Part shown: positions 18,227 through 26,308 of the stretch, in pieces
Numbering within the stretch: position 1 is the stretch's first letter
Layout of the letters: each line of letters begins with the position of its first letter
From: Ktedonobacter racemifer DSM 44963
Lineage (GTDB): Bacteria > Chloroflexota > Ktedonobacteria > Ktedonobacterales > Ktedonobacteraceae
Length of the DNA: 64,000 nt
Direction: 5' to 3'
Assembly: GCF_000178855.1 (NCBI RefSeq)
Contig: NZ_ADVG01000002.1
Coordinates: 496,001 to 560,000 of the forward strand
Position numbers and translations under genes: made by a program
Notes under the pieces: model-generated
What the model was told of the DNA's origin: nothing
Database searches by the model: none
What the model saw: only the letters and a program-made list of their open reading frames with translations

Positions 18227-18375
18227 ATGAAACACACGCGCCTACTTATGGGGATACCCATTACGGTCGAGATCGTCGACCCATTCGTGACTCAGGAAGA
18301 TAAGGATATATGATTGATGCTCAAGGCAGAGCAACCTTTACCAGTGGCTTTGAAAGGTATGTGTGTCGCCAATGA
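18227..18375 (+). pseudogene. apbE: ApbE (FAD:protein FMN transferase) reduced to its two ends
   Basis: Starting 2 bases after the upstream stop, ATG 18227 encodes KHTRLLMGIPITVEIVD..., which looks like the ApbE N-terminus (MGTPVSVEV-type), and stops after 28 residues. The next frame immediately reads IDAQGRATFTSGFERYVCRQ, which matches the ApbE C-terminal pattern ending in a GFERY-like block, and its stop overlaps the next start as ATGA. The roughly 270-residue catalytic middle is missing, consistent with one internal deletion. The upstream carrier still has its flavinylation motif, so another ApbE elsewhere in the genome must serve it if it is functional. Confidence 0.72.
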
Positions 18376-19895
18376 TAACCAAACCCATAGATTATGTCTT
18401 AGACAGAATCACTATGTATCGATTGGTACTCTATGCCCTGATAGGGATGCTCGGATTAGCAATGCTCCTATCATGCTTTAAGCTCCTTTCTTTTTCCCCA
18501 CTCATGCTCCTGGCATCAACGCTCTTTTTGCTCATCATGTGTTGGGCCATGAATACTATTCTGGCGCGTGTGTTTGCCGTACCAGCGAATGTTGAATCAG
18601 CTACAATCACAGCGCTCATTCTGGCATTGATTCTCGATCCAGCCCAGTCTTCCGGTGATATCCAATTCCTCGGCTGGGCAGCGATCCTGGCAATGGCTTC
18701 TAAATACATACTCGCCGTGCGTCACAAACACCTCTTCAATCCAGCAGCAATCGCGGTTGTCATTACTGCGGTTGTGTTGAATAAGTCAGCAAGCTGGTGG
18801 GTGGGCACGACAGACATGTTACCCCTCGTGCTCTTTGGTGGCTGGCTGGTAGCGCGTAAGATACGTCAGGAGGATGTCGTTCTCGTGTGTTGTGGCGTTG
18901 CGCTGGCATGTTCGTGCGTGGTGACACTGCTACAGGGCAATGCGCTCCTCACCCATCTAAAACAAATGCTGCTCGGGTCGCCCCTCTTTTTCTTCACCAC
19001 GATCATGCTCACGGAGCCACTCACAGCTCCGCCAACCAGGTCACTACGGCGGCTTTATGCGGCGATCGTTGGCGTGCTCTTCATTCCACAACTGCATATC
19101 GGCTCAGTGTACTCGACCCCCGAGATTGCCCTGGTTCTGGGAAACATTTTCTCGTACCTGGTGAGTCCGAAGACAAAAGTGCTGCTGAAATTAAGCAGGA
19201 AGGTCAAGCTGGCTCCCGGTGTGATGGATTTCGTTTTCAAACCCTCCCAACAGCTGGCATTTGCCCCCGGGCAATATATGGAGTTCACACTCGATCATCC
19301 TCACGCTGATAGCAGAGGGAATCGGCGATACTTTACGCTCGCCTCATCACCAACAGAAAAACTTGTTCACGTAGGCATACGCTTTTATCCCGAGGGTAGC
19401 TCTTTTAAGCATGCCATGACCACAATGGATGGTCGGACAAAAATTATGGCGGCTCAGATAGCCGGAGATTTTACCCTTCCCGCGAACCCGCAACAAAAAC
19501 TCGTCTTCATCGCGGGCGGCATAGGAATTACGCCCTTTCGCAGCATGCTGAAGTACCTCCTTGATACCCGGGAGAAACGCGACATTATTCTCTTCTACGT
19601 CAACAAAACCGCGAATGAGTTTGTCTACGTCGACGTTCTCCAAGCGGCGCAAGCCCAACTCGGCGCCAAAGTATACCCTGTCGTGACCGATACAACAGCC
19701 GTTCCACGCAACTGGCCGGGCCTGGTGGGCAGGCTCAATGAGCAAGTCATTTATGCTACTGTCCCAGATTATAGAGAGCGTACGTACTACTTGTCCGGGC
19801 CGCCAGAGATGGTACGAGCCTCTGTAGAGATGCTGGGGCATATGCACATCAGGCCAAACCAGATAAAGAAAGACTTTTTCCCAGGACTTACATGA
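18372..19895 (+). CDS. Membrane RnfD/NqrB-like protein fused to an FNR-type NAD(P)H reductase
   Basis: Fusion of 507 residues. Residues about 15-265 hold eight or so membrane helices of the NqrB/RnfD/RnfE type (ESATITALILALILDPAQ, KHLFNPAAIAVVITA, PLTAPPTRSLRRLYAAIVGV). Residues about 270-507 form a soluble FAD/NAD(P)H module: RYFTLASSP for FAD, GGIGITPFRSMLKYLL for the nucleotide, and YYLSGPPEMV near the end. Such fusions pass electrons from NAD(P)H through a flavin and the membrane domain to extracytoplasmic flavin carriers. ATG 18372 overlaps the apbE stop as ATGA, the original operon arrangement. No [2Fe-2S] ferredoxin motif was seen, unlike NqrF. A hairpin follows at 19934. Confidence 0.88.
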   Translation: MITKPIDYVLDRITMYRLVLYALIGMLGLAMLLSCFKLLSFSPLMLLASTLFLLIMCWAMNTILARVFAVPANVESATITALILALILDPAQSSGDIQFLGWAAILAMASKYILAVRHKHLFNPAAIAVVITAVVLNKSASWWVGTTDMLPLVLFGGWLVARKIRQEDVVLVCCGVALACSCVVTLLQGNALLTHLKQMLLGSPLFFFTTIMLTEPLTAPPTRSLRRLYAAIVGVLFIPQLHIGSVYSTPEIALVLGNIFSYLVSPKTKVLLKLSRKVKLAPGVMDFVFKPSQQLAFAPGQYMEFTLDHPHADSRGNRRYFTLASSPTEKLVHVGIRFYPEGSSFKHAMTTMDGRTKIMAAQIAGDFTLPANPQQKLVFIAGGIGITPFRSMLKYLLDTREKRDIILFYVNKTANEFVYVDVLQAAQAQLGAKVYPVVTDTTAVPRNWPGLVGRLNEQVIYATVPDYRERTYYLSGPPEMVRASVEMLGHMHIRPNQIKKDFFPGLT

Positions 19896-19933
19896 TATGT
19901 CGTCACTATGTTGTTTTGCATTTGTCAGTGAGA

Positions 19934-19986
19934 AACGACAATACCTCTCAAAGGGATATTAACCCCTCTTGAGATGTATTGTCGTT
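19934..19986. terminator. Long stem-loop after the flavin operon
   Basis: AACGACAATAC (19934-19944) pairs perfectly with GTATTGTCGTT (19976-19986). Inner segments TCTCAA/TTGAGA and GGG/CCC extend the stem. There is no clear T run, so it may be an RNA-stabilising stem or a palindromic repeat rather than a strong intrinsic terminator. Confidence 0.6.
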
Positions 19987-20114
19987 CTGGTCTAATCGTA
20001 ACGCTGAAAATAGAGAAACCTGACCATGGCCCACCTTTGTGAAGGGAGTAACCTTGAGAGAGAGAGTTTACTAAGGAGCGCGACGTCCTAAAAAGCGATC
20101 GACATCTTTTCGCG

Positions 20115-20240
20115 TGTTCCACCAGAAAGTATGCGTTCATTAAGCAGCACCAGGACGAGTATCTGGTGACAGTGCTGTGTCGAGGACTTGAGTTCTCGGC
20201 GAGTGGGAGACGACGCCTCACGCCATCGTCCCGCCAGCCA
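20115..20240 (+). pseudogene. Fragment of an IS3-family OrfB transposase
   Basis: The plus strand encodes STRKYAFIKQHQDEYLVTVL followed by CRGLEFSASG and RRRLTPSSRQPA. This matches the start of IS3-type OrfB proteins (KYAFI...HQ.EYPV..MCRVL.VS.SGYYAW), with the YYAW block lost. Nothing of the DDE domain is present and the upstream frame is broken, so this is a relic. It abuts the right end of the third tnpB gene. Confidence 0.55.
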
Positions 20241-20906
20241 GCAAAAACTGAGAAGATGCCAAGCGCGTTTATGTTAAGAAAGTCCCCACAGTATCTTAAA
20301 ATGATGACGAATATGCCTATAAGTCATCCGTTCAGACGGCCAGCCGTCTGGGGAGAACTGCGGCTCCCGCTACTCCTCGCCCCACTTGCAAAGGGTCGGA
20401 GTTACTTTTGCGTAAGATGTTGTACGATCCGTTGATATCGGCATGAATGAGGCGTCCATCCCTGGCACGATACCAACTGCGAGCCACACGCTTGCCTGAG
20501 AACACTGGCTTCTCAGCCGTGTTGGCTTCATACGTTGGGATGGGGTCACCGTCCAGAAAACTGGCCTTGCTGGTGTAGCTTTCTTCCTGAAGGATGACCC
20601 TGATTCCAACCAGGTGCGCTTTGTAGGTTAACTGCTCAATGAAACGGGCATGGGGAAGCTGCACAAACTGCTGATTGGTCCTGCGTCCCATACTCACATT
20701 CTGTTTTCCAGAAGGGATTCTTGCCAATCACCAGCGTTCCGATGCCTTCGCTCACCAACAGATCAATGATGCGACGGCTGGCCATGTGTAAATACGCATC
20801 CACACGACGATTGCGCTTCGTCGTCACACGATCCAGGTGGCGCGAGGTGTATCGGTTCTCATGCGCGAGGCGTTGCTGCTGCCTGGCGCGCTGTTTGTTG
20901 TTAAAA

Positions 20907-22703
20907 CTAAGCATGAGTGTCACCACTCCTACTCGTCTTCAAAACCGTGCTTGACAGTTTCCCGTCACACGGCTCCTCAGTAACATGGCCTTTGTCGTAG
21001 GTACCGTTGGCCTTTTTCGAGTGGCGCTCGTCGTGGCAATGACGATGGAGAGCGAACTTGTTGCTCAATTCCTCTCCGCCTCCTTCACTTTTCGGGGTAA
21101 TGTGATCGATCTCTATGAGGTCTTCATCTTTGAAGTACAGTCCACACCAACGGCATTTTCCCTCTTGCTTCTGTAAAAGTTTTGCTTTAACTCCGTTAAG
21201 AAGCGGGTGTTTCTTGAGTCGCTGGCTCCAGTAAAGAAGATTTCCGTCATATGGGCTGGCAGTTCCTTTCACTTTTACATGACGCCGGATGTATGTTTGT
21301 TGGTGGTTTCGTAGTTGTAGGTCGGGGGTTCGGAAGATCCATCCCTTTCCTTCATCCACTTTCCAATACTTTTGCATAATCCAGTGTCGATTTTTGTTTG
21401 GGTGCCTGCGATTCGCCCATCTTTCCAGTTGTCGAAAAAGTACCATGTCGCAGTGCTTGAATGCCCTTCTTGCACAGATGCTTCGGTAGTAGTTTGCCCA
21501 TCCGTAAATGACCGGGTTCAACTCTTTAATGAGCTTTTCCTGTTTCATGCTCCGGTGCTCTGCTACCAGACGATGCGTTTCTTTCACATGGTGCGCAATC
21601 GCTTCCTTACTGGGTCTGATGAGTGTCTTGAAGCCAAGTGGTTGACCATTAGGCCGCTTTCCGGTGTGTGTTTTCCCCATCGGATACTGGCGTATGGTGA
21701 AACCAAGGAAATCAAATCCCGTTTTTCCCTGATATTCCATCAAGGTGTGCGTGATCCGTGTCTTGCTCGGCTTGAGTTCTAGTCCAATGCGCTGTAACCA
21801 TTCCGAAAGGATTTCTTTTGCTTTTTCGACGCCTTCGAGCTTGGGATGGAAAACCACCAGATCATCGGCGTAGCGGACAAATTTGGGTCGTCCCTCCTTC
21901 CACCGGTAGGCCGCTATCAAGTCCGTTTCCATACCATGAAGCGCGATATTCATAAGTAATGGTGAGATGACTCCCCCCTGCGGGGTTCCTTTCCGGGTCT
22001 CGTCAAATATGCCATTATCAATGATTCCCGCTTTGAGCCAAGCTTTCACAAGCAGCCTTACTGCGGGATAGGTGTCGAGTTTGGCGAGAAGTGCCTGATG
22101 ATCAATATGATCAAATGCTCCTTTAATATCGGCATCCAGGACATACTTTGCCTGTGTGCAGATATTGGTGTGAATGGTTTGAATTGCATCATGACAGGAA
22201 CGTCCAGGGCGGAAACCAAAGCTATTGGGTTCAAATTTGGCTTCCCATTGTGGCTCTAAAGCGAACTTTACGAGGCACTGGTGCGAGCGATCTCGCATGA
22301 TGGGAATCCCCAAGGGTCTTTTCTCATCCTTTCCAGGCTTGGGAATATAGATCCTTCGCACTGGTTGGGGTTTGTATTGAGACCATTGCTTGGGGTGGAT
22401 TTGTTCAGCCAGAGTGAAACGCTGGGCCGGTTTGACTGATTTTACTCCGTCAATGCCTGCTGTGCGTTTTCCCTGGTTGTCTTGGGTCACTCGTCGAACC
22501 GCTAAAAGCCTTGTCGCTCTGGATTTCATCAGAAGTTTCTGTAGTTTGTGGACTGCTCTTGTGTTGCCACGGCTCTCGGCTTTGAAGATGCGCTTTTGTA
22601 GGCGGTAAACATGCTGCTCGAGCTTGCGCCAGGGCAGCTTGTTCCAACTTTCACTCTCAGGGTCAGGTGGTAGCTTGATCTTGGGTGCCTTCGTTTTCAC
22701 CAT
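20907..22703 (-). CDS. ltrA: Group II intron-encoded reverse transcriptase/maturase with HNH endonuclease
   Basis: Intact protein of 598 residues. RT motifs in order: RRIYIPKPGKDEKRPLGIP, VLDADIKGAFDHIDH, GTPQGGVISPLLMNIALHG and the catalytic YADD in KFVRYADDLVVF, then GFDFLGFTIR. Maturase domain X follows (ELNPVIYGWANYYR). A C-terminal HNH endonuclease has CRWCG, EIDHITPKSEGG and HRHCHDERH. All catalytic residues are present. The last ~25 codons run through domains V and VI of the intron RNA, and the stop is 7 bases before the 3' splice site. It binds and splices its own RNA and reverse-transcribes it at the target. The hosting gene is a tnpB. Confidence 0.95.
   Translation of the reverse strand: MVKTKAPKIKLPPDPESESWNKLPWRKLEQHVYRLQKRIFKAESRGNTRAVHKLQKLLMKSRATRLLAVRRVTQDNQGKRTAGIDGVKSVKPAQRFTLAEQIHPKQWSQYKPQPVRRIYIPKPGKDEKRPLGIPIMRDRSHQCLVKFALEPQWEAKFEPNSFGFRPGRSCHDAIQTIHTNICTQAKYVLDADIKGAFDHIDHQALLAKLDTYPAVRLLVKAWLKAGIIDNGIFDETRKGTPQGGVISPLLMNIALHGMETDLIAAYRWKEGRPKFVRYADDLVVFHPKLEGVEKAKEILSEWLQRIGLELKPSKTRITHTLMEYQGKTGFDFLGFTIRQYPMGKTHTGKRPNGQPLGFKTLIRPSKEAIAHHVKETHRLVAEHRSMKQEKLIKELNPVIYGWANYYRSICARRAFKHCDMVLFRQLERWANRRHPNKNRHWIMQKYWKVDEGKGWIFRTPDLQLRNHQQTYIRRHVKVKGTASPYDGNLLYWSQRLKKHPLLNGVKAKLLQKQEGKCRWCGLYFKDEDLIEIDHITPKSEGGGEELSNKFALHRHCHDERHSKKANGTYDKGHVTEEPCDGKLSSTVLKTSRSGDTHA
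20941..20974 (-). ncRNA. Group II intron domain V
   Basis: A 34-nt hairpin beginning GAGC and pairing GAGCCGTG with CACGGTTT. An inner stem ACGG/CTGT is capped by a GGAAAC tetraloop-like turn and carries a two-base bulge. This is the catalytic core of group II introns. It also lies within the 3' end of the maturase coding sequence. Confidence 0.85.
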
Positions 22704-24120
22704 ACTACTCGTTTCTCTTCATTCCATGTTACCGTGCCTACGTCAGCATATCCTGGGCATTACCCCAGGCATTGGCTTTTTAGGCAATCCTTCTCGGAGG
22801 CAGCTTGCGGATGGTTTCCTGCTCATCGTATCGACCTCCAATGAGAGCGTACCTTCGAGTTACTCCGTTCCGATTATCTGTTTTGCGCTGCCGTAGGTTT
22901 GTGCTATCCACCGGGTACGCTAGTGAGTGAGGCAGGGTATCACTACACTACCCTTTCACTTTCTCCATTGTTTCGCAGATTGGTACCTTACCTTTTGGTC
23001 AAGTCTATCAGCCTGTTTGACTTGTTCAACCTAACGATGGTTCCGTTGCACATTCGCGTTATTCATTCTGTTGAATGAACTGCTAACCATAGCCGCCTGA
23101 CTCGGAGATGGGTCTGCTTCAGACTAGCAGTTTCCTCTCCTGGATACCCGCTTTACGGATTGAGGACCAGTCGCTACCGTAGGGCATCGTCTTTCCGTGC
23201 TCACTTCACAGGTGAGGAATTGCACCTCACGTCAGATAATCAGTTATCAAGACATTGATCAATGTCTTGCCAGCCTTCCCCTTACTTATCCAGCAAGTTT
23301 CGGCTGAACGGATCGCACGTAGCACTGATTGAGGCTTTTGAGGGGTTTGCCACTCACCAGACGAGGCACAAAACCAGGTTTGTCGCTGGTGATGGCTGCG
23401 AGCACATTGACACCCACATCCACGGCTGCCCGAAGCTGTGGGTTGACCGCAGCCGGTTGGATCTCCTGCTCATAGACGACCTCCAGCATGTAGCCATCAG
23501 CGCGTGGAACGATGCGAACCTGCCGGATGGCTTCCCAGGTGATCTGAGTCGCGATCTCGATGGGCAATCCTGATGGGACGAGCTTGCCCGTGCGCTTGAA
23601 TGCCCTCTTGCCCAGGGCTTTTTTCTCGTAGATGAGCAGGAAGCGTCCCTTGGTCTTGTCTTGATAGCCAGGGATCTTGGGGCGTCCCGTAAAGGGAGTG
23701 GGGTCTTGGCGGTAGGCTTCCATCACGCGCAAAAAAGCTGACCCAATTGTCGTGAAGCTGAATGAGGATGGCATTACTGACTTTGCGAGGCAGGGCACAA
23801 TAGGCCTCGTGGTGTTTCAAGCGATGGAAGATGGCAGCGTAGGGCAGGTAGGTTCCCTCGTGAATGAAGGCTTGTCGGATCTGGTAATTGGCCTGGTTAT
23901 AGAGGTTCTTGGAGGCAAAGGCTGCTCGATCAATGACGGCAAAGCGTGCATCCTGATGACGAATGAGATGTCGTTCGACCAACTGCCCCTGGTGCCTCCT
24001 CCTTTTCCAACAACACGTCCTTCGTGTCGGTGAACCTCTCTTGGCATTTCACACAAGAACATTCTTTCTAAAGAAACTCTACCAGAGATGTCTCCATTTG
24101 TCAATATCTCGAATGATTCC

Positions 24121-24190
24121 TTGGAAACGTTTATCACACCCCCTCGTCCCCATATTACTCTTGAGAAAACATGCTATTATTAGCTATATT
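24121..24190 (+). promoter_or_regulatory. Promoter and LacI-type operator of the GH36 gene
   Basis: TTGGAAACGTTTATCA (24121-24136) has a perfect AAACGTTT core, as in LacI-family operators and like the palindromes at 51773 and 52099. Downstream, TTGAGA (24161-24166), an 18-base spacer and TATATT (24185-24190) form a plausible promoter. The operator lies just upstream of the -35. Confidence 0.55.
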
Positions 24191-24246
24191 CCCAGAATTC
24201 CTACGGTGACGCAACAACATCTAGCAGAACAATGGAGATCTCAACA

Positions 24247-26031
24247 ATGTCAGCATTGTGCATAGACACCCACCGTTTCCGCATCGAGGATGTCGGCGAA
24301 CACTTTACAGCATCCCTGACCACCACCACTCTCACGGAGAGTGTGCACCTCATTCATTTACACCTTCTATCAAACTCCCAGACCGCGAACTACCTGCCAC
24401 AAGTCAAACTGCGCTGGGAACTACCCATCCACGATATTTATACCCACTGGCACCCTGCAAGCGACCGCAATAAAACACTGTTACCCGATTGGATACGCGG
24501 CTATAAAGCAAAGGTGACTTCACAGATGCCGGTCAGTTCTCTCCTGAACGCTCAAAATGAGAATCGCCTGACCTTTGCATTCTCTGATGCGCTGGAAACG
24601 GTTGAAGTACGCGTTGGTGTGAACGAGGAAACGGGCATGCTCCACTGTGCCCTCCATCTCTTCCAAGAATCTTCTCCCTTCCTCGCCAGTTATGAGGCAA
24701 CTCTACGCTTCGATACTCGGGCAATCCCTTACTATGAGGCGCTCGCAGATGTCCAGCACTGGTGGGCAACACAACCCGGCTACACCCCCCAACCCGTCCC
24801 CGAACAGGCTCGCTTACCGATGTACTCTACATGGTATAGTATTCATCAGGCCCTGACTCCGGAAAATGTTGAAGAGCAGTGCCGCATCTCCAAAACGCTT
24901 GGCTGCGAGTCAGTGATTGTGGATGATGGCTGGCAAACAACGGATAATGCTCGTGGCTATGCCTATTGTGGCGACTGGCAGGCGGCGCACGAAAAAATAC
25001 CAGATATGCGTGCCCATGTTGACCGCGTACACGAGCTAGGTATGAAATATATTCTCTGGTACTCGGTTCCCTTTATTGGGATGTATAGTCAGGCCTGGGA
25101 ACGCTTTAAAGATCGCTTACTCTACACCATGCCCGGCCTGATGAGTACGGGTGTTGTCGATCCACGCTACCCTGAAGTGCGCGAATATTTGATCCAACTT
25201 TACGAACAGGCGGTTCGCGAATGGGACCTCGATGGTTTTAAATTGGACTTTGTGGATAGCTTCCACCCCTCCGACAATGAACCTGCTTCCTTACAACCAG
25301 GTCAGGATGAACGCTCAGTAAACAAAGCTGTCGATCGCCTGCTTACCGATATCACGACACGCCTGCACACCCTCAAGCCAGATATCTTGATCGAGTTCCG
25401 CCAATCCTATGTTGGCCCTCTGATGCGTAAATATGGCAATATGTTTCGCGCCGGTGACTGCCCTTATGAGTTTGTGACGAACCGTGTACGCACTCTGGAT
25501 ATTCGCTTACTCTGCGGCTCGACGGCTGCTCACTCCGATATGCTGATGTGGCATAAAGATGAAACTCCTGAGGTGGTCGCCTTACAGTTCATCAATATTC
25601 TTTTCTCGGTACCTCAAATCTCGATCTTGCTCGATCAGCTGCCTGAGTCACACCGCAACATTGTGCGCTTCTGGCTCTCGTTCTGGCGTGAACATCGCGA
25701 TGTGCTTCTGGATGGCAGGTTGATGCCCCTCAATCCCGAATCTTCTTACCCTGTTGTACTCGCCTCTACTCCTACGAAACAGGTGATCGCGGCCTACCTG
25801 GATACAGTCCTTAAACCTATCGGCGAGGTTCCTGCACATCTGCTTATCGTCAATGGCACCCTTGAGCAACGCCTCTTTCTTGAACTACCAATTGATACAG
25901 GTAGGCGCTCTGTCAAAACCTTTGACTGCCAGGGTCATCTCGTACGTTCCGAAACGTTACATCTTACAGCCGGCATCCATCGTCTCGCTATCCCACCCGC
26001 TGGTGTTATCTCCTTACACTTACGGGACTAA
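24247..26031 (+). CDS. Alpha-galactosidase-like glycoside hydrolase, family 36
   Basis: Protein of 594 residues without a signal peptide, so cytoplasmic. The GH36 barrel shows LGCESVIVDDGWQTTDNARG, the nucleophile region WDLDGFKLDFVDSF (Asp in KLD) and the acid/base region MFRAGDCPYE (Asp in AGD). The beta-sandwich domains before and after the barrel are present. ATG 24247 is preferred because GGAG lies 9 bases upstream; an ATG at 24232 is in frame but precedes that site. Family members release terminal alpha-galactose from raffinose- or galactomannan-type oligosaccharides. It is monocistronic, with a LacI-type operator upstream and a shared terminator downstream. Confidence 0.9.
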   Translation: MSALCIDTHRFRIEDVGEHFTASLTTTTLTESVHLIHLHLLSNSQTANYLPQVKLRWELPIHDIYTHWHPASDRNKTLLPDWIRGYKAKVTSQMPVSSLLNAQNENRLTFAFSDALETVEVRVGVNEETGMLHCALHLFQESSPFLASYEATLRFDTRAIPYYEALADVQHWWATQPGYTPQPVPEQARLPMYSTWYSIHQALTPENVEEQCRISKTLGCESVIVDDGWQTTDNARGYAYCGDWQAAHEKIPDMRAHVDRVHELGMKYILWYSVPFIGMYSQAWERFKDRLLYTMPGLMSTGVVDPRYPEVREYLIQLYEQAVREWDLDGFKLDFVDSFHPSDNEPASLQPGQDERSVNKAVDRLLTDITTRLHTLKPDILIEFRQSYVGPLMRKYGNMFRAGDCPYEFVTNRVRTLDIRLLCGSTAAHSDMLMWHKDETPEVVALQFINILFSVPQISILLDQLPESHRNIVRFWLSFWREHRDVLLDGRLMPLNPESSYPVVLASTPTKQVIAAYLDTVLKPIGEVPAHLLIVNGTLEQRLFLELPIDTGRRSVKTFDCQGHLVRSETLHLTAGIHRLAIPPAGVISLHLRD

Positions 26032-26186
26032 TCAGGCTTATCATAACAATTCACTTACCCGGCGCATAACAAGGCAATGAAGATCGTCGTTTCTGGACAG
26101 GCTCGCTCGCAAAACAACAAGGACATCTTCCCAAGCTTGCAACCAGTTAGGCAAAAGCATCACAGCACGACACACCCAGTATCGCG

Positions 26187-26227
26187 CAAAAAGGACCTGG
26201 CAGAAGTGTTCTGCCAGGTCCTTTTTG
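26187..26227. terminator. Bidirectional intrinsic terminator between convergent genes
   Basis: A perfect 19-bp stem (CAAAAAGGACCTGGCAGAA with its complement) and a GTG loop, with A and T runs at the two feet so that it works on both strands. It lies between the convergent GH36 and GH30 genes. Confidence 0.95.
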
Positions 26228-26308
26228 TGCTACCAAAAGAGCGGTTCTCTGAGAGTCGTCTCTAGCCGCAACATCCATCGCACCACTCAATCGCACAACC
26301 TTGCTTCA

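Larger units (their letters stand above)
20900..23318 (-). mobile_element. Complete group II intron inside tnpB
   Basis: On the minus strand the intron begins GTGCG (23318-23314) directly after exon CAGTGCTAC and ends TTTTAAC (20900) before AACAAACAG; its ends fit the GUGYG...AY rule. The length is 2419 nt. Domain V is recognisable at 20974-20941 (GAGCCGTG...CACGGTTT with a GGGAAACTG internal part), followed by a short domain VI. TAGCAC at 22906-22901, about 410 nt into the intron, could pair with GTGCTA of the 5' exon as EBS1/IBS1. The reading frame in domain IV is intact, so the intron may still splice and move. Confidence 0.88.
20340..23982 (-). pseudogene. tnpB: TnpB of a second IS605 lineage, split by a group II intron and two frameshifts
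   Basis: Exon 1 runs from a TTG at 23982 (VERHLIRHQDARFAVIDRAA) to GKPLKSLNQCY at 23319. Exon 2 resumes at 20899 with NKQRARQQQRLAHENRYTS and ends near 20340. Precise removal of the intron restores NQCYNKQRARQ. Each exon has one frame change in a short homopolymer: T6 near 23735 (NWVSF to LRVMEAYRQ) and A4 near 20707 (NPFWK to QNVSMGRRTN). The first RuvC Asp is in AAVDVGVNVLAAI and the last in HADINGSYNILRK. At the usual Glu position the motif is LVIGKNPFWKQ; the acid may instead be in EESYTSKASF, as in related IGKN-type TnpBs. The right-end hairpin CAGACGGC/GCCGTCTG is at 20334-20351. Probably inactive if the frameshifts are real. Confidence 0.82.
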
